A stretch of 64,000 nt of DNA from Ahaetulla prasina (lineage: Eukaryota; Chordata; Lepidosauria; Squamata; Colubridae): positions 298,761,516 to 298,825,515 of the forward strand of contig NC_080539.1 of NCBI RefSeq assembly GCF_028640845.1, given 5' to 3'. Made by a program: the position numbers and the translations under genes. The notes under the pieces are model-generated. The model ran no database searches. It had not been told where the DNA came from and saw only the letters and a list, made by a program, of their open reading frames with translations. This document shows, in pieces, positions 33,031 through 43,610 of the stretch. The number at the start of each line of letters is the position of its first letter. Position 1 is the stretch's first letter.

Positions 33031-33310
33031 CAGAATAGCAGAGTTGGGAGGGACCTTGGAGGTCTTCCAGGTCAACCCTCTATTCAAGCAGGAGACCCTA
33101 TACCATTCCAGGCAAGTGGCTATCCAGTCGCTTCTTAAAAGCCTCCAGTGACGGAGCACCCACAACTTCTGAAGGCAAAGCTGTTCCACTGGTTAATTGT
33201 TCTCACTGTTATTACTCCTTCGTTCTAGGTTGCTTCTCTCCTTAATTAGTTTCCATCCACTGCTTCTTGTCTTGCTATGGTGTCTCTTTGTCCAGTTTCC
33301 TCCTCAGGAA
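33031..33310 (-). mobile_element. CR1 LINE 3' end, old
   Basis: On the plus strand it runs from CAGAGTTGGGAGGGACCTTGG through CTCCAGTGACGGAGCACCCA to the start of the ORF2 C-terminus (CCACTGCTTCTTGTCTTGC). It is diverged from the copy at 5356 and lacks an open frame. The same subfamily is seen at 63432. Confidence 0.82.
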
Positions 33311-34355
33311 CTGATAGACATTACATCATAGCCACAGGGCACAGAAAGTTTTACAGGAAATTAGTCATTGTAAGACAATGTTTTTGTTTTCTATAAGGTT
33401 GAAATTTAAAACTTTGCCCTATGGAGAGAGAATCTGTCACCTGGATGCTAGATAACTTTAGTAACCTTGAACTGAATGGAATGCCAATAATGAATGAGCC
33501 TAAGAGGAATTTTGTGCTAGTTGTTTTTTCTTATCTTTAAGTTTTTATCTTAACATTCGATTAAATAAAAGTTTTAATGATACGAGGGAAAACCTCTTCG
33601 TGCTTCAAAGTGCTCACTCCAGAGTGGAGACTTATGTGAAAGTAGAAAGCTTTTCTTTCTACCTAGTGTAATTATCCATTGTTACTTTTTTGCTGGTGCT
33701 GTGATGCATGAATCACATCTGTTTGGTTTGGGTTTTTCTTCTCACATTGGCTAGTCCTTCATCACAGAATTGAGATACCATTCCTCTCTAGACAGCTCTT
33801 GTGGTTGCATTTTATCATCACTCCAGCATTGTTGGAAAACTTGTGACTCTCTCCCTTCAATCTTCCTGCGACTCTTTGGGAAAAGTGTCTGGAAAATCAG
33901 GACGGGCAAGTGCAACATGTGAAGTTCTGGGCCTGTGTCATTAGTCGTTATTTGTGAATTTATGTGTCTGTGTGTGTGTGTGTGTGTGCTCAGAGTGGGA
34001 CAATGCTCGATGACATCCTGACTTTTAATATTCTTCTGAAAATGTGCAACCCTTTTAAAATTACAGTACTTGGTTTGCTTTCCTTTTCAAATACTGAAGC
34101 TCTTACAACTGATTACTTCTTTTTGGTGTAGCCAATTCTCATGATTCAATCTTGCAGAGAAATTATCAAGTCTTACTCATGCTGGGAGGACAAGATTTGG
34201 ATCACTTACATTAGAAATATTTTAACTATAATACAGTGGTAAACAACAGAATTTGTTATTTCCCAAATGTTTAATATTTATCTGAGAAAATAATTAAAAT
34301 ATAATTCCTTGAGCATTGCATAGTAGTTCGATCATATAAGCTGTCCTAGCAAATA
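33311..34355. other. Unique sequence with a short (TG)n run
   Basis: A (TG)n microsatellite lies at about 33965-33988. I see no other feature. Confidence 0.5.
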
Positions 34356-34704
34356 AAGGCCCTTAACTTACGAACCTTTGTTTATTGACCATTTGAAGTT
34401 ACTTATGACTGATCCTCACACTTATGACTGTCAGAGTATCTATGGTCATTTGATCAAAATTTGGACTCTTGGTAACTGGCATGTATTTACAATGTATTTA
34501 CAATGGCTGCAGCATCGCAAGGTCATGTGTTCATCATTTATGAACATCTCAGCCATCTTTTGACAAAGACAATGGTACAGACATGTGATTCATTTAATGA
34601 ATGTGGCAAAAAAGGTTGTAAATCAGGTGTGACTCACTTAATGACTGTGTTGTTAAATGATGGAAGTTCTGGTCCCAGTTGTGTTGTAAATTGGGGAATA
34701 CCTG
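34356..34704. mobile_element. TA-target (Tigger/pogo-like) MITE, decayed left end
   Basis: The right end GGGGAATACCTG is followed by TA. The left end is worn (AAGGCCCTTAACTTACG after TA). The interior shares TTTATTGACCATTTGAAGTT and ATGGTCATTTGATC words with other copies. Confidence 0.72.
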
Positions 34705-34706
34705 TA

Positions 34707-35264
34707 TAAAGCTTTTTAGACATATTTTTTATAAACATGAATTGAAAATTGGTGTTAATTCTCTACACAATGAATAATACAGTGTTCTTTAAAACGTTTT
34801 GCAGAAAGAAAACGCTCCTCTTGTTGAAACTGCTGAATATACGTAAATATGTACTGAACTGACATAAAAGTACCAAGATATTTGGCAGTGGAGTGAAGTA
34901 CTCCTGGTAGATTACACTAGACACAGTGCAGACATTTACTCAAGAAAACTGATGAAACCTAAAGGAGAACAATGCAGGTTTTTCTTCCTACTGTAGGTAT
35001 TTGTAGAAAAATAGCATTTTAGGGAGAGGAATTTTCAGTTTGTTGAGTGAAACAGTAGCGAAACAAAATAGCAAATAAGGGGTAGTTTTTTAAAATTCCC
35101 TGGGAAAACTTAAGTGTCTCGGCTTTGGCTGAGATTTGAACATTAGCTTGTTAGAACTGATAATGTTTTATAGAAGGGGGAAAAATAATTTAACTGTGAA
35201 GCTAGTCACAATTTCTTAAAAGCTTCATGGAGGGTGATGACTACTCCAATTTCATCATAAGAGT
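34707..35264. other. Unique sequence, no gene seen
   Basis: No recognised repeat, RNA gene or exon. Confidence 0.45.
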
Positions 35265-35876
35265 TTCAAAATCAGAATAGGAACATCATCACTGTGGAAC
35301 TATAGACCAATCATCTTGACATCAGTTCCTGGGAAAACCTGGAAAAAATAATCAAGCAGCGAACTTGTGAGCACCTAGAAATGAATAAGGTGATTAGTGG
35401 TAGCCAGCATGACCAATTCTGGTCACCACGATACAAAAAAAGATGCTGAGACCCTAGAAATCTGCAGAAAAGAGCAACAAAGATGATAAAGGATCTGAAG
35501 GCTAAACCATATGATGAATGGCTAAGGGGACTAGGTATGCTTATCCTAATGAAGAGAAGGCTTGGGGGGGGGGGGTGACATGATAACTGTCTTTTAATAC
35601 TTGAAGAGCTGTCAAAAGAAGAGAGGATTGATTTGTTCTCCAAAGCACCTGAGGGCAGGACAAGAAGCAATGGTTGGAAGCTAGACACAGAGAGATCCAA
35701 CCTGGAATAAAGGAGAAACTTCCTGATAGTGAGAACACTTAATTCTCCAGTTTGCCTCCTGAAGTTGTAGGTGCTCCATTACTGGTGGTTTTCAAGAAAA
35801 GATTGGACAACCATTTGTCTGGGATGGAATAAGGACACCTACCTTGGGTAGGGGATTGGTCTAGAAGACTTCCAAG

Positions 35877-36472
35877 CAGGGGTGAAATTCACTTACTTTC
35901 CCTACTGGTTCATAAATGAGTGTGCACCCCACGCACGCTGCTTCCAAGCGCCATCATCTCCACATGCACAGAGCCTTCTGCGCATGTGCAGAGGCTTAAA
36001 ATGTAGCAAAAAAGTGATATCATGACATCCATGTGGGTCGGGGTGAAATGTAAAATTTGTTACTACCGGTTCTGTGGGGGAGGGGTTAGTGTGACTGGGA
36101 GGGCATGGCCAACTTTTTTTTTTAATTTTAAAAGCATTTTTTCTACCCAAAATGCTTTTAAAAGGTTCTGAGCCAGCTGAGCCGTGCGATCATCAAAGGG
36201 TTTTTTTTTACTATTAAAAGCATTTTTTCGGTCGAAGAAAAAATGCTTTTAAAAGTAAAAAAAAAACAACCTCTGATGATAGCGTGGCTCAGTTGGGGGG
36301 GGCAGGGATTTTTGCTACCAGTTCTCTGAACCACCCGCTGCCATCGCTACCGGATCGGGCGATCCGGTCTGAACCGGGAGCATTTCACCCCTAGCGTGGG
36401 TCGGTGGAGTCTCCCACAGTCGCCACTACTGATTCACCCGAGCTGAATAGAACTGGCTGAATTTCACCCTTG
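35877..36472. mobile_element. hAT MITE nested in CR1, TSD CTTCCAAG
   Basis: The ends CAGGGGTGAAATTCACTTAC and CTGAATTTCACCCTTG are bounded by a perfect 8-bp duplication CTTCCAAG (35869-35876, 36473-36480). It is split by another relative at 36039-36393; without it the element is about 240 bp. Confidence 0.92.
36039..36393. mobile_element. Inner hAT MITE nested in a hAT MITE
   Basis: The ends CGGGGTGAAATGTAAAATTT and GGGAGCATTTCACCCCTA, with near-identical flanks ATGTGGGT and GCGTGGGT (7 of 8 if one end base is allowed to slip; 6 of 8 strictly). The interior has an arm-loop-arm of CTTTTAAAAGTAAAAA-type words (36120-36270), also in the elements at 17853 and 59701. This is the youngest of three layers. 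Confidence 0.85.
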
Positions 36473-36515
36473 CTTCCAAGGTTCTTTCCAGCCATATAGT
36501 TCTATGATCCTATGT

Positions 36516-37227
36516 TCAGAAGAGAAAGGTTTTAGTGTAAACAAAGCCATTGACAGAGAACTGGCAGCAACCTAAGCTATTTTTAGGGAATTGCAAAAAT
36601 AGAAGTCAAAATACATAGAGGGCAATGAAATGGTGCCTTACTTGAAAAGTCAATGAATGTGAAGAAAATAAGAACCAGCAAGAGAACTGAGGAAAAGGAA
36701 GTAAAAGAAGAAGTTTAACATGCTCCGTATGAAGTCCTATACATCTTTAGCAAATTGTTTTTAGTTCTTACCTCAGCTAGGAAAAAGGCTAGTAACTACA
36801 TAGAAACCTAACAGTTTTGCTTATACAGGTAGCTGTCAGCCTCCACTCCAAACTTCGTATCTCTTTGTACTCCTTATATTCAGTTGTTAGATAGAATGGG
36901 ATTGTATTTCAGTTGTTAGATAGAATGGGATTGTATGTCTAATGTAAATAGCTATTGGATTCAAGTTAAGAAGAAAGGGGCCTTTAAGAGTGTCGATCTG
37001 ACATAATTAAGGTGGGAGGGGAGATTAATGTTTTGAATTCAACAGGAATGTTTGAGCGCGAATCCTAACGGACATTGCATTCCTGATATGATTGACAACC
37101 AGAGACCTGCAGAAGAAGATTACCCCGGGACCCCGGGAAGGAGCTGGCATTGGACCAGACCTGATGACCTTTTGGGAAAGAGGAGGGAGGAATAGGGTGA
37201 TACAGATTGTCAGCCATATTCTGTCTC
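36516..37227. other. Unannotated sequence with a 29-bp tandem duplication
   Basis: A 29-bp unit beginning CAGTTGTTAGATAGAATGGG is repeated exactly or nearly so at 36881-36909 and 36910-36938. The following part (36985-37220) has CG and CCCCGGGACCCCGGG words and may be an old repeat I do not recognise; it begins TGTCAG (36834) and ends ATTGTCA (about 37213), which would fit LTR ends, but no target duplication supports this. Confidence 0.4.
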
Positions 37228-37675
37228 AGATTACATCAACTCAACTTACATCAACAATTTATGTGGCTAAGTGAGACATTTGTTAAGTGAGTTTTGCCCC
37301 ACTTTACGACTTTCCGTGCCACATTTGTTATTTATTTATTTATTTATTTATTTCGATTTTTATACCGCCCTTCTCCCGGAGGACTCAGGACTCAGGTTAG
37401 ATGAATCACTGCAGTTGTTAAATTAGTAACACGGTTGTTAATTTGGTTTCCTCATTGATTTTGCTTGTCAAAAGGTTGCAAGAAGGGAACACGTGACTTT
37501 GGGACACCGCAGCAGTCATAAATGTGAGTCAGTTGCCAAGCGTCTGAATGTAAATCATGTGACTGAGGGGATGCTGCAGTGGTCATAAGTGTGAAAAATC
37601 ATAAGTCACTTTTTTCAGTGCCGTTGTAACTTTGAATGGTCACTAAGTGAACTGTTGTAAGTCGAAGACTACCTG
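37228..37675. mobile_element. TA-target (Tigger/pogo-like) MITE with a nested LINE tail
   Basis: The right end GTAAGTCGAAGACTACCTG is followed by TA (37676-37677); the left end is worn. Interior words TTGTTAAGTGAGTTTTGCCCC and TAGTAACACGGTTGTTAATT match the family. A short LINE tail interrupts it at about 37327-37400. Confidence 0.72.
37327..37400 (-). mobile_element. Severely 5'-truncated L2-type LINE or SINE tail
   Basis: On the plus strand, TTTA repeats are followed by TTTTTATACCGCCCTTCTCC and GGAGGACTCAGGACTCAGG, the reverse complement of the 3' terminus of the L2-type LINE at 50932-51983. Only about 70 bp were inserted. Confidence 0.75.
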
Positions 37676-37677
37676 TA

Positions 37678-39123
37678 TTTCTCTCTTCAAATAACAGATC
37701 TCCAAGATCTTTCTTGAATCTTCAAGGCAATAGGTTTGTAAAGGTGCTAATATTGTGATTAAATTATCAGAGTTGAAGAGTCTGAAATCCTTAGCATGCT
37801 TGGAAAGAGTATTGGCTAAGGGTGTCAAGAGGTGCTTAACGAAATGGGATGGTGCATCTGGGAAAATTATAAGAGAAAGGAAGTATAAGCCCAGAAGAAA
37901 AACTGGACCTAGAAATGTGGATTGGCCCCAAAGAAAACATAGTGGACCATGACAGATAAGCAGTGTGACAGAAAATCATTATTGGAATCACATTATTAGA
38001 ATCACAAAGTCTATTGATTGATTGATTATAAAGTCATTATTGTCTCCCAGCGACAAGATCATCTCCCTGATGATCTGTCCTGGCACCATTACGAGGGATG
38101 TCCAACAGGGAATAAAGGAAGAAAATTACACTCTAAGCATCTATATCTTTTTTGTTTTGTTTTATATGATTGGGAATGTTTAGATGGATATTTTAATGGC
38201 ACATCCAATTTCCCCTTCATTTTGCCATGTGCCATCAGTATAGTAATGGACAGTTGACGGCTTCATCTTCCTTCGGTCTTTTGCATCAGGAACAAAAATG
38301 GCAGGTTAATATTAAGCTGCAAAAGATAATAAGCAGGAAGAATAAAAAAGAGCAACTCTTGGGTGGAAGAGAACAGCTGAAAACTGTCAGTTTGAATTTT
38401 AATGGCATATATTAGAACACAATTAGAAACGATCTGTTTCTGTGAGTTAATATAGAGCGACTTTTTTCATTTTCAAAGAAGCTAAATATCCCCCCCCCTT
38501 TTTTTTTTCTCTTCTTCTCCCAAATATTGTTTTCTTCTGTAAAGACTTGCTGGCACTTCTGCTGTCTTTGCAAATGTACTGAGATGGAAATTTAACACCA
38601 GGGTTGGCTAAGGACCTTGATAAAACTGTGGTGAGTACTTCCAGACAACTGGTTCAAATATCTGTCACCAAGTATCTTACAGATGAGTTGGTGAGTCCTG
38701 AGGCTTCAGTCAGTTCTGTTGTAAGCAAACTCGCATGCTTGGTGCTGACCTGCTCGCATGACCTGCCCATGCTTGGTGCTGCAGCAAATGCAAATGGGGT
38801 GTTACTCCTGTGAAGCAGCAGCAATACCCAAAAATACTCTTTTACATCATTTACGAGAAGGGAAACAAGAAAGGCATCAAGCTGCTGATCAGCCCTGAAG
38901 TATGAGTGCTAGTTGTGGATCAGTCTGTATTAGGAAGATTACATTCCAAAGAACCAGCCTTTGAGTCCAACCCTTTTTCTTCTTACTGCACTTTATATCA
39001 ATGTAACATTTTTATCCATGAAAATTAATGGCCCAGGAAAAGAAGATGTATGGGAAAATCCACAGTGCTATAAAGATCTTGGAATTACATTTTCATAGGT
39101 TAATTTTACTGCTTGAATGAAGC
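37678..39123. other. Unique sequence, no gene seen
   Basis: C/T homopolymers at about 38490-38510. Frames 37755-37952, 38018-38257 and 38604-38813 (+) show no domain and no splice context I can support. Confidence 0.45.
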
Positions 39124-39131
39124 ATATGGAC

Positions 39132-39353
39132 CAGTAGTGGTTTTCACTTACCTTGGCTACCTGTTCGGAGCGGCGAGCGTGTGTGTGCGCATGCTCGCTT
39201 CTCTTGTGCACAGCGCTTCTGCAAATGCGCAGAACCTTCTGTGCATTCGCAGAGTCTCCATGATGACGTCCGGGTGGGTGGGTGGAGCCTTCCACCCCTG
39301 CCGTTGCTACCGGTTCGCCTGAATCAGGGCGAACCAGTAGAAACCCACCACTG
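39132..39353. mobile_element. hAT MITE (CAGTAGTGGT end), 7/8 TSD
   Basis: The ends CAGTAGTGGTTTTCACTTAC and CCAGTAGAAACCCACCACTG are flanked by ATATGGAC and ATATGCAC. The GC-rich interior contains GGTTCGCCTGAATC and CGCATGCTCGC words. Related to the copy at 26212. Confidence 0.87.
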
Positions 39354-39361
39354 ATATGCAC

Positions 39362-40359
39362 CCATATAATTATTTCAGAAGTGGAAATTTACTTTGGGTA
39401 GGGCTCATTCTTATGCATGACAGAGGAAAATTGTCCCCTTTTTGCTCCCCATATAAATGGTCTGAGGCTGACTCATGGAATTGCTAAAACCATAGGAATA
39501 TAACTGACCCAAGTATGACTGCACACAGTCTTGAGGGATTATGAAGTCCACATCTATCTATATACGGAGGAGAAGAGGGCACAGAAGGTTTACTACTTAC
39601 AGAGGGAAAATGTTGGGAGGTGATCCAGGTCTCTAAAGCAGGAAGGCAGATGCTCTGTTTTTTATTGGCCCATCTGTTCTCTTTTGCTTCTGTTTGGTGA
39701 TATATCAAGAAAAACAACAATCACTACAACCTTCTCATATGCTCTGTTTAGGCACTGATTGGACAGAGAGGGATGGGGATGGGGAGATCACAAGTAAATT
39801 GTAAGATGGCAAATCTATAGATCCGAAAATCTTGGGTAGAATCAAAATCACAAAATGTGAATTGATATTTTTAACTTTGTGGACATTTAGATTGTCCTTA
39901 TTCTAAACTGGCTGATGTTACTTATATACCTTCAGAGTATAGAAGATTACCCTGATTTCTCTCTTTGATTTCTGTTACTGAATTAGCTCTGTGTGCGAGG
40001 GCTAAAGCTTGCAAGGCTGGGAGGTGGTCGTGGTGGTGGAAGAGACTAGAAACATTAGTTAGCAAAGAAGAATATAGGTAACCTCCACATCAAATGTTGA
40101 GAAATGAGCAGGAAAAGTCTCCACCAAAGGACAGAAGGAGGAGGTGTGTAAATGGAGATCCTAATTGTTTGATTCTTCAATGGATGATCTTTATTATCAG
40201 AGCTTGTTCTATCTTCAACAGAAGCAACTTATCTATCCAAATTATCTCCTTAGGTCTTTGCTGCTATATTCTAAGAGGTTTCAGCTTCTAGATAAACATT
40301 TACAGTTGAATCATAGGTGAATCTATGCTGTCCTGCACTCTCTCTCACACACAACAGTG
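39362..40359. other. Unique sequence, no gene seen
   Basis: No recognised repeat or exon. Confidence 0.45.
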
Positions 40360-40367
40360 GTTTAGTG

Positions 40368-40488
40368 CAGGGGTCTCCAACCTTGACAACTTTAAGCCTG
40401 GCGGACTTCAACTCCCAGCAAAGCTGGCTGGGGAATTCTGGGAGTTGAAGTCCGCCAGGCTTAAAGTTGTCAAGGTTGGAGACCCCTG
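40368..40488. mobile_element. Palindromic hAT MITE, perfect 51-bp arms, TSD GTTTAGTG
   Basis: A 121-bp element with two 51-nt arms that are exact reverse complements around a 19-nt centre. The 8-bp duplication GTTTAGTG is perfect (40360-40367, 40489-40496). The arms read AAGCCTGGCGGACTT where relatives have AAGACTTGTGGACTT, and the change is matched on both arms. Confidence 0.95.
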
Positions 40489-40499
40489 GTTTAGTGGGT

Positions 40500-41170
40500 T
40501 TATTAATATTCCCCAGCAATTCCCTTCACCAAAAACCCAGAACTGTCCCAATTAAGCTCAGCCAAAAGCAGACCAATACTAGTCCACAGGGCACTTGAAA
40601 GTTTCCCAAACAAGATAAACTCACTAGGCAAAATTAAATCTACAGCACAAGAGGGTAAGCATCTCTTGTGCTTACAAGATAAGCCCAGAGTTTGCAAGGC
40701 ACAATCCAAGTCAATTCAAAGCAGGGATCACAACAACCAGGAAACAGACAGGTAGGAAATGAACACATTGTTCCCAGCATTGCCTTCATCTATCTGCTGT
40801 GCTATATAGCCAGCTTCTGGTGCAGCCCATCAAGAAGGACAAGACTGCCTCCTCACAAGTAATCAGGTTGACCTTCTCTGCTCTGCCTTTTCTATGCCCT
40901 ACATGTTCACAGATCAGGTGCAGAAGGGAGTTCCTCATCACTGACCAGCTGCAGCTGTGTGCTTTCCTTACTTGAAGCCTCAGGGCTGTCCTGTTGCAGC
41001 TGTGCTTCAGCTAAATCCCTCTCAGATGGCTGCTCAGAGCCATTGACCAACTCCCCTCCTGACGTGTTGGGAACTGGTTCATACTCCTCCAAACTGACAT
41101 CTGGACAGATATCTGAAGAAATGTTCTGGGGAGTCATCGTACTACCTCTGTTAGGATGTTGCATTAGTTC
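40500..41170 (-). mobile_element. Possible LTR-retroelement terminal fragment
   Basis: On the minus strand an 85-codon frame (41164-40907) is acidic and rich in S, E and Q (residues ...VSDEELPSAPDL then stop), followed by a TATATAGC word and, about 290 bp on, AATATTAATAAACC resembling a polyadenylation signal. The order coding tail, promoter-like box, poly(A) signal fits the end of an LTR element and its 3' LTR, but I see no pol gene, no paired LTR and no clear duplication. It may instead be an unidentified old repeat. Confidence 0.3.
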
Positions 41171-41463
41171 AAATGTAGGTTGGATTTAGTCAGTACTATA
41201 TTTTTGTGAATTGTAGAATTGTTTGAAAATATATTCCTGAATGCATTATCAGAAATCTTGCATCTATTATATTATTTGCACATTTATATAACAGTATTCA
41301 GGGGACATGGATTACAAAAGGGAAAAAGTTAGATACAAAAAAAAGGGGACTCTAAATGTGCTAGAAGTGGCCTAGCCCTCCCAGCTTGGGTATTGGTGGC
41401 TGAATCATTAGTAACTCTGACCTTGAGTTGCTGATTATAAACATCAAGGCTATTTCTAAAAAA

Positions 41464-41692
41464 CCCCATGGTGACACAGTGGTTAGAATGCAAGTTTGTG
41501 GGCAAACTTTGCCCACATCCTGGAGTTCAATCCTGATGGGGCTCAAAGTTGAGTCAAGCCTTCCATCCTTCCAAGATCACTAAAATGAAGACCCAGATCA
41601 TTGGAGGCAATATGTTGACATTGTAAACCACCCTGAGAGTGCTGTAAAGCTGTATCGGGTGGTATCTAAGTCTAAATGCTATTGCTAATAAG
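41464..41692 (+). mobile_element. tRNA-derived SINE with CR1/L2-like tail
   Basis: The tRNA-like head CCATGGTGACACAGTGGTTAG and B-box-like GGAGTTCAATCCTG are followed by TTGAGTCAAGCCTTCCATCC, GTAAACCACCCTGAGAGTGC and the end AAGTCTAAATGCTATTGC. It is the plus-strand counterpart of the copies at 20849, 24021 and 61421. Confidence 0.78.
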
Positions 41693-42127
41693 CCCTCAGT
41701 TATTCATGATTTGATTGTAGATGAGCAAATGGACCTAGTTTATATCAGGTTTCACCTAGACCTGGCTGGATGGTGGTAATGATGTTACCCACATGGAGAT
41801 TGTCCTCCAATGGGTTTTACTTCCTTTAGCAACCTCAACTTCAAGTCCAAGGGGGAGAGAGAATAATGATTTTGAAAGACATCTTACTCTTATGGTCTTG
41901 TTTGAATTTTGTGAGTTAGAGGCTAAAGACATAGACCTGAGAGAGGAACAACCTGAAGAGTCAGAAGGCAACCACACACCAGCAGCCACTCCGGGGACAT
42001 TGAGCCTGAGAAATCTGATTCTAATAAGCATGGATCTGGTTCTCTAGCAGGGCATCCTAGCCCAAACCATCAGCTATGAAAGGCTGAGCAAAAGTATTCA
42101 CCATGTCTCACTAAAAAGATGGAAAAG
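41693..42127. other. Unique sequence, no gene seen
   Basis: No recognised repeat. The 84-codon plus frame 41793-42047 and its minus shadow have no recognisable domain; composition is not decisive. Confidence 0.4.
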
Positions 42128-42130
42128 CAA

Positions 42131-42205
42131 TAGAATAGAATAGAATAGAATAGAATAGAATAGAATAGAATAGAATAGAATAGAATAGAATAGAATAGAA
42201 TAGAA
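42131..42205. repeat. (AATAG)15 microsatellite, pure
   Basis: Fifteen uninterrupted pentamers at the 3' terminus of the LINE. The same position holds 14 units at 45247 and about 3 at 13995. Confidence 0.97.
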
Positions 42206-42964
42206 TTTTATTGGCCAAGTGTAATTGGACACACAAGGAATTTGTCTTGGTGCATATGCTCTCAGTGTACATAAAAAAAAAGATACGTTCATCAAGGTTC
42301 AACATTTACAACACAATTGATGGTCAATATATCAATATAAATCATAAGGATTGCCAGCAACAAGTTATAGTCATACAGTCATAAGTGGAAAGAGATTGGT
42401 GATGGGAACTATGAGACGATTAATAGTAGTGCAGATTCAGTAAATAGTTTGACAGTGTTGATGGAATTATTTGTTTAGCAGAGTGATGGCCTTCGGGAAA
42501 AAACTGTTCTTGTGTCTAGTTGTTCTGGTGTGCAGTGCTCTATAGCGTCGTTTTGAGGGTAGGAGTTGAAACAGTTTATGTCCAGGATGCGAGGGGTCTG
42601 TAAATATTTTCACGGCCCTCTTCTTGATTCGTGCAGTATACAGGTCCTCAATGGAAGGCAGGTTGGTAGCAATTATTTTTTCTGCAGTTCTAATTATCCT
42701 CTGAAGTCTGTGTTTTTCTTGTTGGGTTGCAGAACTGAACCAGACAGTTATAGAGGTGCAAATGACAGACTCAATAATTCCTCTGTAGAACTGAATCAGC
42801 AGCTCCTTGGGCAGTTTGAGCTTACTGAGTTGGCGCAGAAAGAACATTCTTTGTTGTCCTTTTTTAATGATGTTTTTGATGTTAGCTATCCATTTTAGAT
42901 CTTGCGATATGATAGAACCTAGAAATTGAAGGTTTCTACTGTTGATACTGTGTTATCTAGTATT

Positions 42965-43326
42965 ACATAACATAACATCAGAGTTGGAAGGGACCTTGGA
43001 GGCCTTCTAGTCCAACCCCCTGCCCAGGCAGGAAACCCTACACCATCTCAGTCAGATGGTTATCCAACATTTTCTTAAAAATTTCCAGTGTTGGAGCATT
43101 CACAACTTCTGAAGGCAAGTCGTTCCACTTATTAATTGTTCTAACTGTCAGGAAATTTCTCCTTAGTTCTAAGTTGCTTCTTTCTTTGACCAGTTTCCAC
43201 CCATTGCTTCTTGTTCTACCCTCAGGTGCTTTGGTGAACAGCCTGACTCCCTCTTCTTTGTGGCAGCCCCTAAGATATTGGAACACAGCTATCATGTCTC
43301 CCCTAGTCCTTCTTTTTGTTAAACTA
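42965..43326 (-). mobile_element. CR1 LINE 3' end nested in the AATAG-tailed LINE
   Basis: On the plus strand it goes from ACATAACATCAGAGTTGGAAG through the conserved 3' UTR to the ORF2 C-terminus (85-codon minus frame 43295-43038: [20 protein letters not shown] at its start). It is very close to the copy at 5356. It separates two parts of the host LINE's ORF2, so it is younger. Confidence 0.9.
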
Positions 43327-43610
43327 TTGTGAGAGGTGGAAGTATGGAAGGGTTTCTCCTAAAGTCTACCACCATTTCTACGGTTTTGAGTGTGTTCAGT
43401 TCCAGATTGTTTTGGTTGCACCACAAGGCTAGTCGTTCGACCTCTCGTCTATATGCGGATTCGTCATTGTCTCAAATGAGACCAATCACTGTTGTGTCAT
43501 CTGCGAACTTCAGTAGCTTAACAGATGGATCATTGGAGATGCAGTCATTGGTATACAGAGAGAAGAGAAGTGGGGAGAGCACACAGTCTTTGGGGCCCCT
43601 GTGCTAATTG

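Larger units (their letters stand above)
35265..36515 (+). mobile_element. CR1 LINE fragment split by nested hAT elements
   Basis: Plus-strand CR1 sequence begins near ACTATAGACCAATCATCTTG (reverse-transcriptase region) and jumps internally to the ORF2 C-terminus (AATTCTGGTCACCACGATAC), then the 3' UTR to AGAAGACTTCCAAG at 35876. After the hAT insertion (35877-36472) and its duplicated CTTCCAAG, the CR1 3' end resumes with GTTCTTTCCAGCCATATAG and ends near 36515. Multiple stops; not functional. Confidence 0.88.
42131..43610 (-). mobile_element. CR1/Rex1-type LINE with (AATAG)15 tail, split by CR1
   Basis: Read on the minus strand: reverse transcriptase with an intact FADD catalytic box (43507-43496) in the context LLKFADDTTVIG, then, after a CR1 insertion (42965-43326), the ORF2 C-terminus open for 126 codons (42847-42467) ending SFFPKAITLLNK, then the 3' UTR ending in 15 pure TAGAA units (42131-42205 on +). 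The element is 5'-truncated and its frame is broken before the insertion (a stop after VIGLI). The family is the main source of AATAG repeats in this window. Confidence 0.88.

Noticed and set aside
36834..37214. Solo LTR with TG...CA ends
   Set aside because: The flanks do not form a target duplication and no LTR signals are convincing.
42098..42305. Minus-strand ORFs with an ILFYS repeat
   Set aside because: Translation of the AATAG tail of a LINE; the same artefact occurs near 45220-45458.
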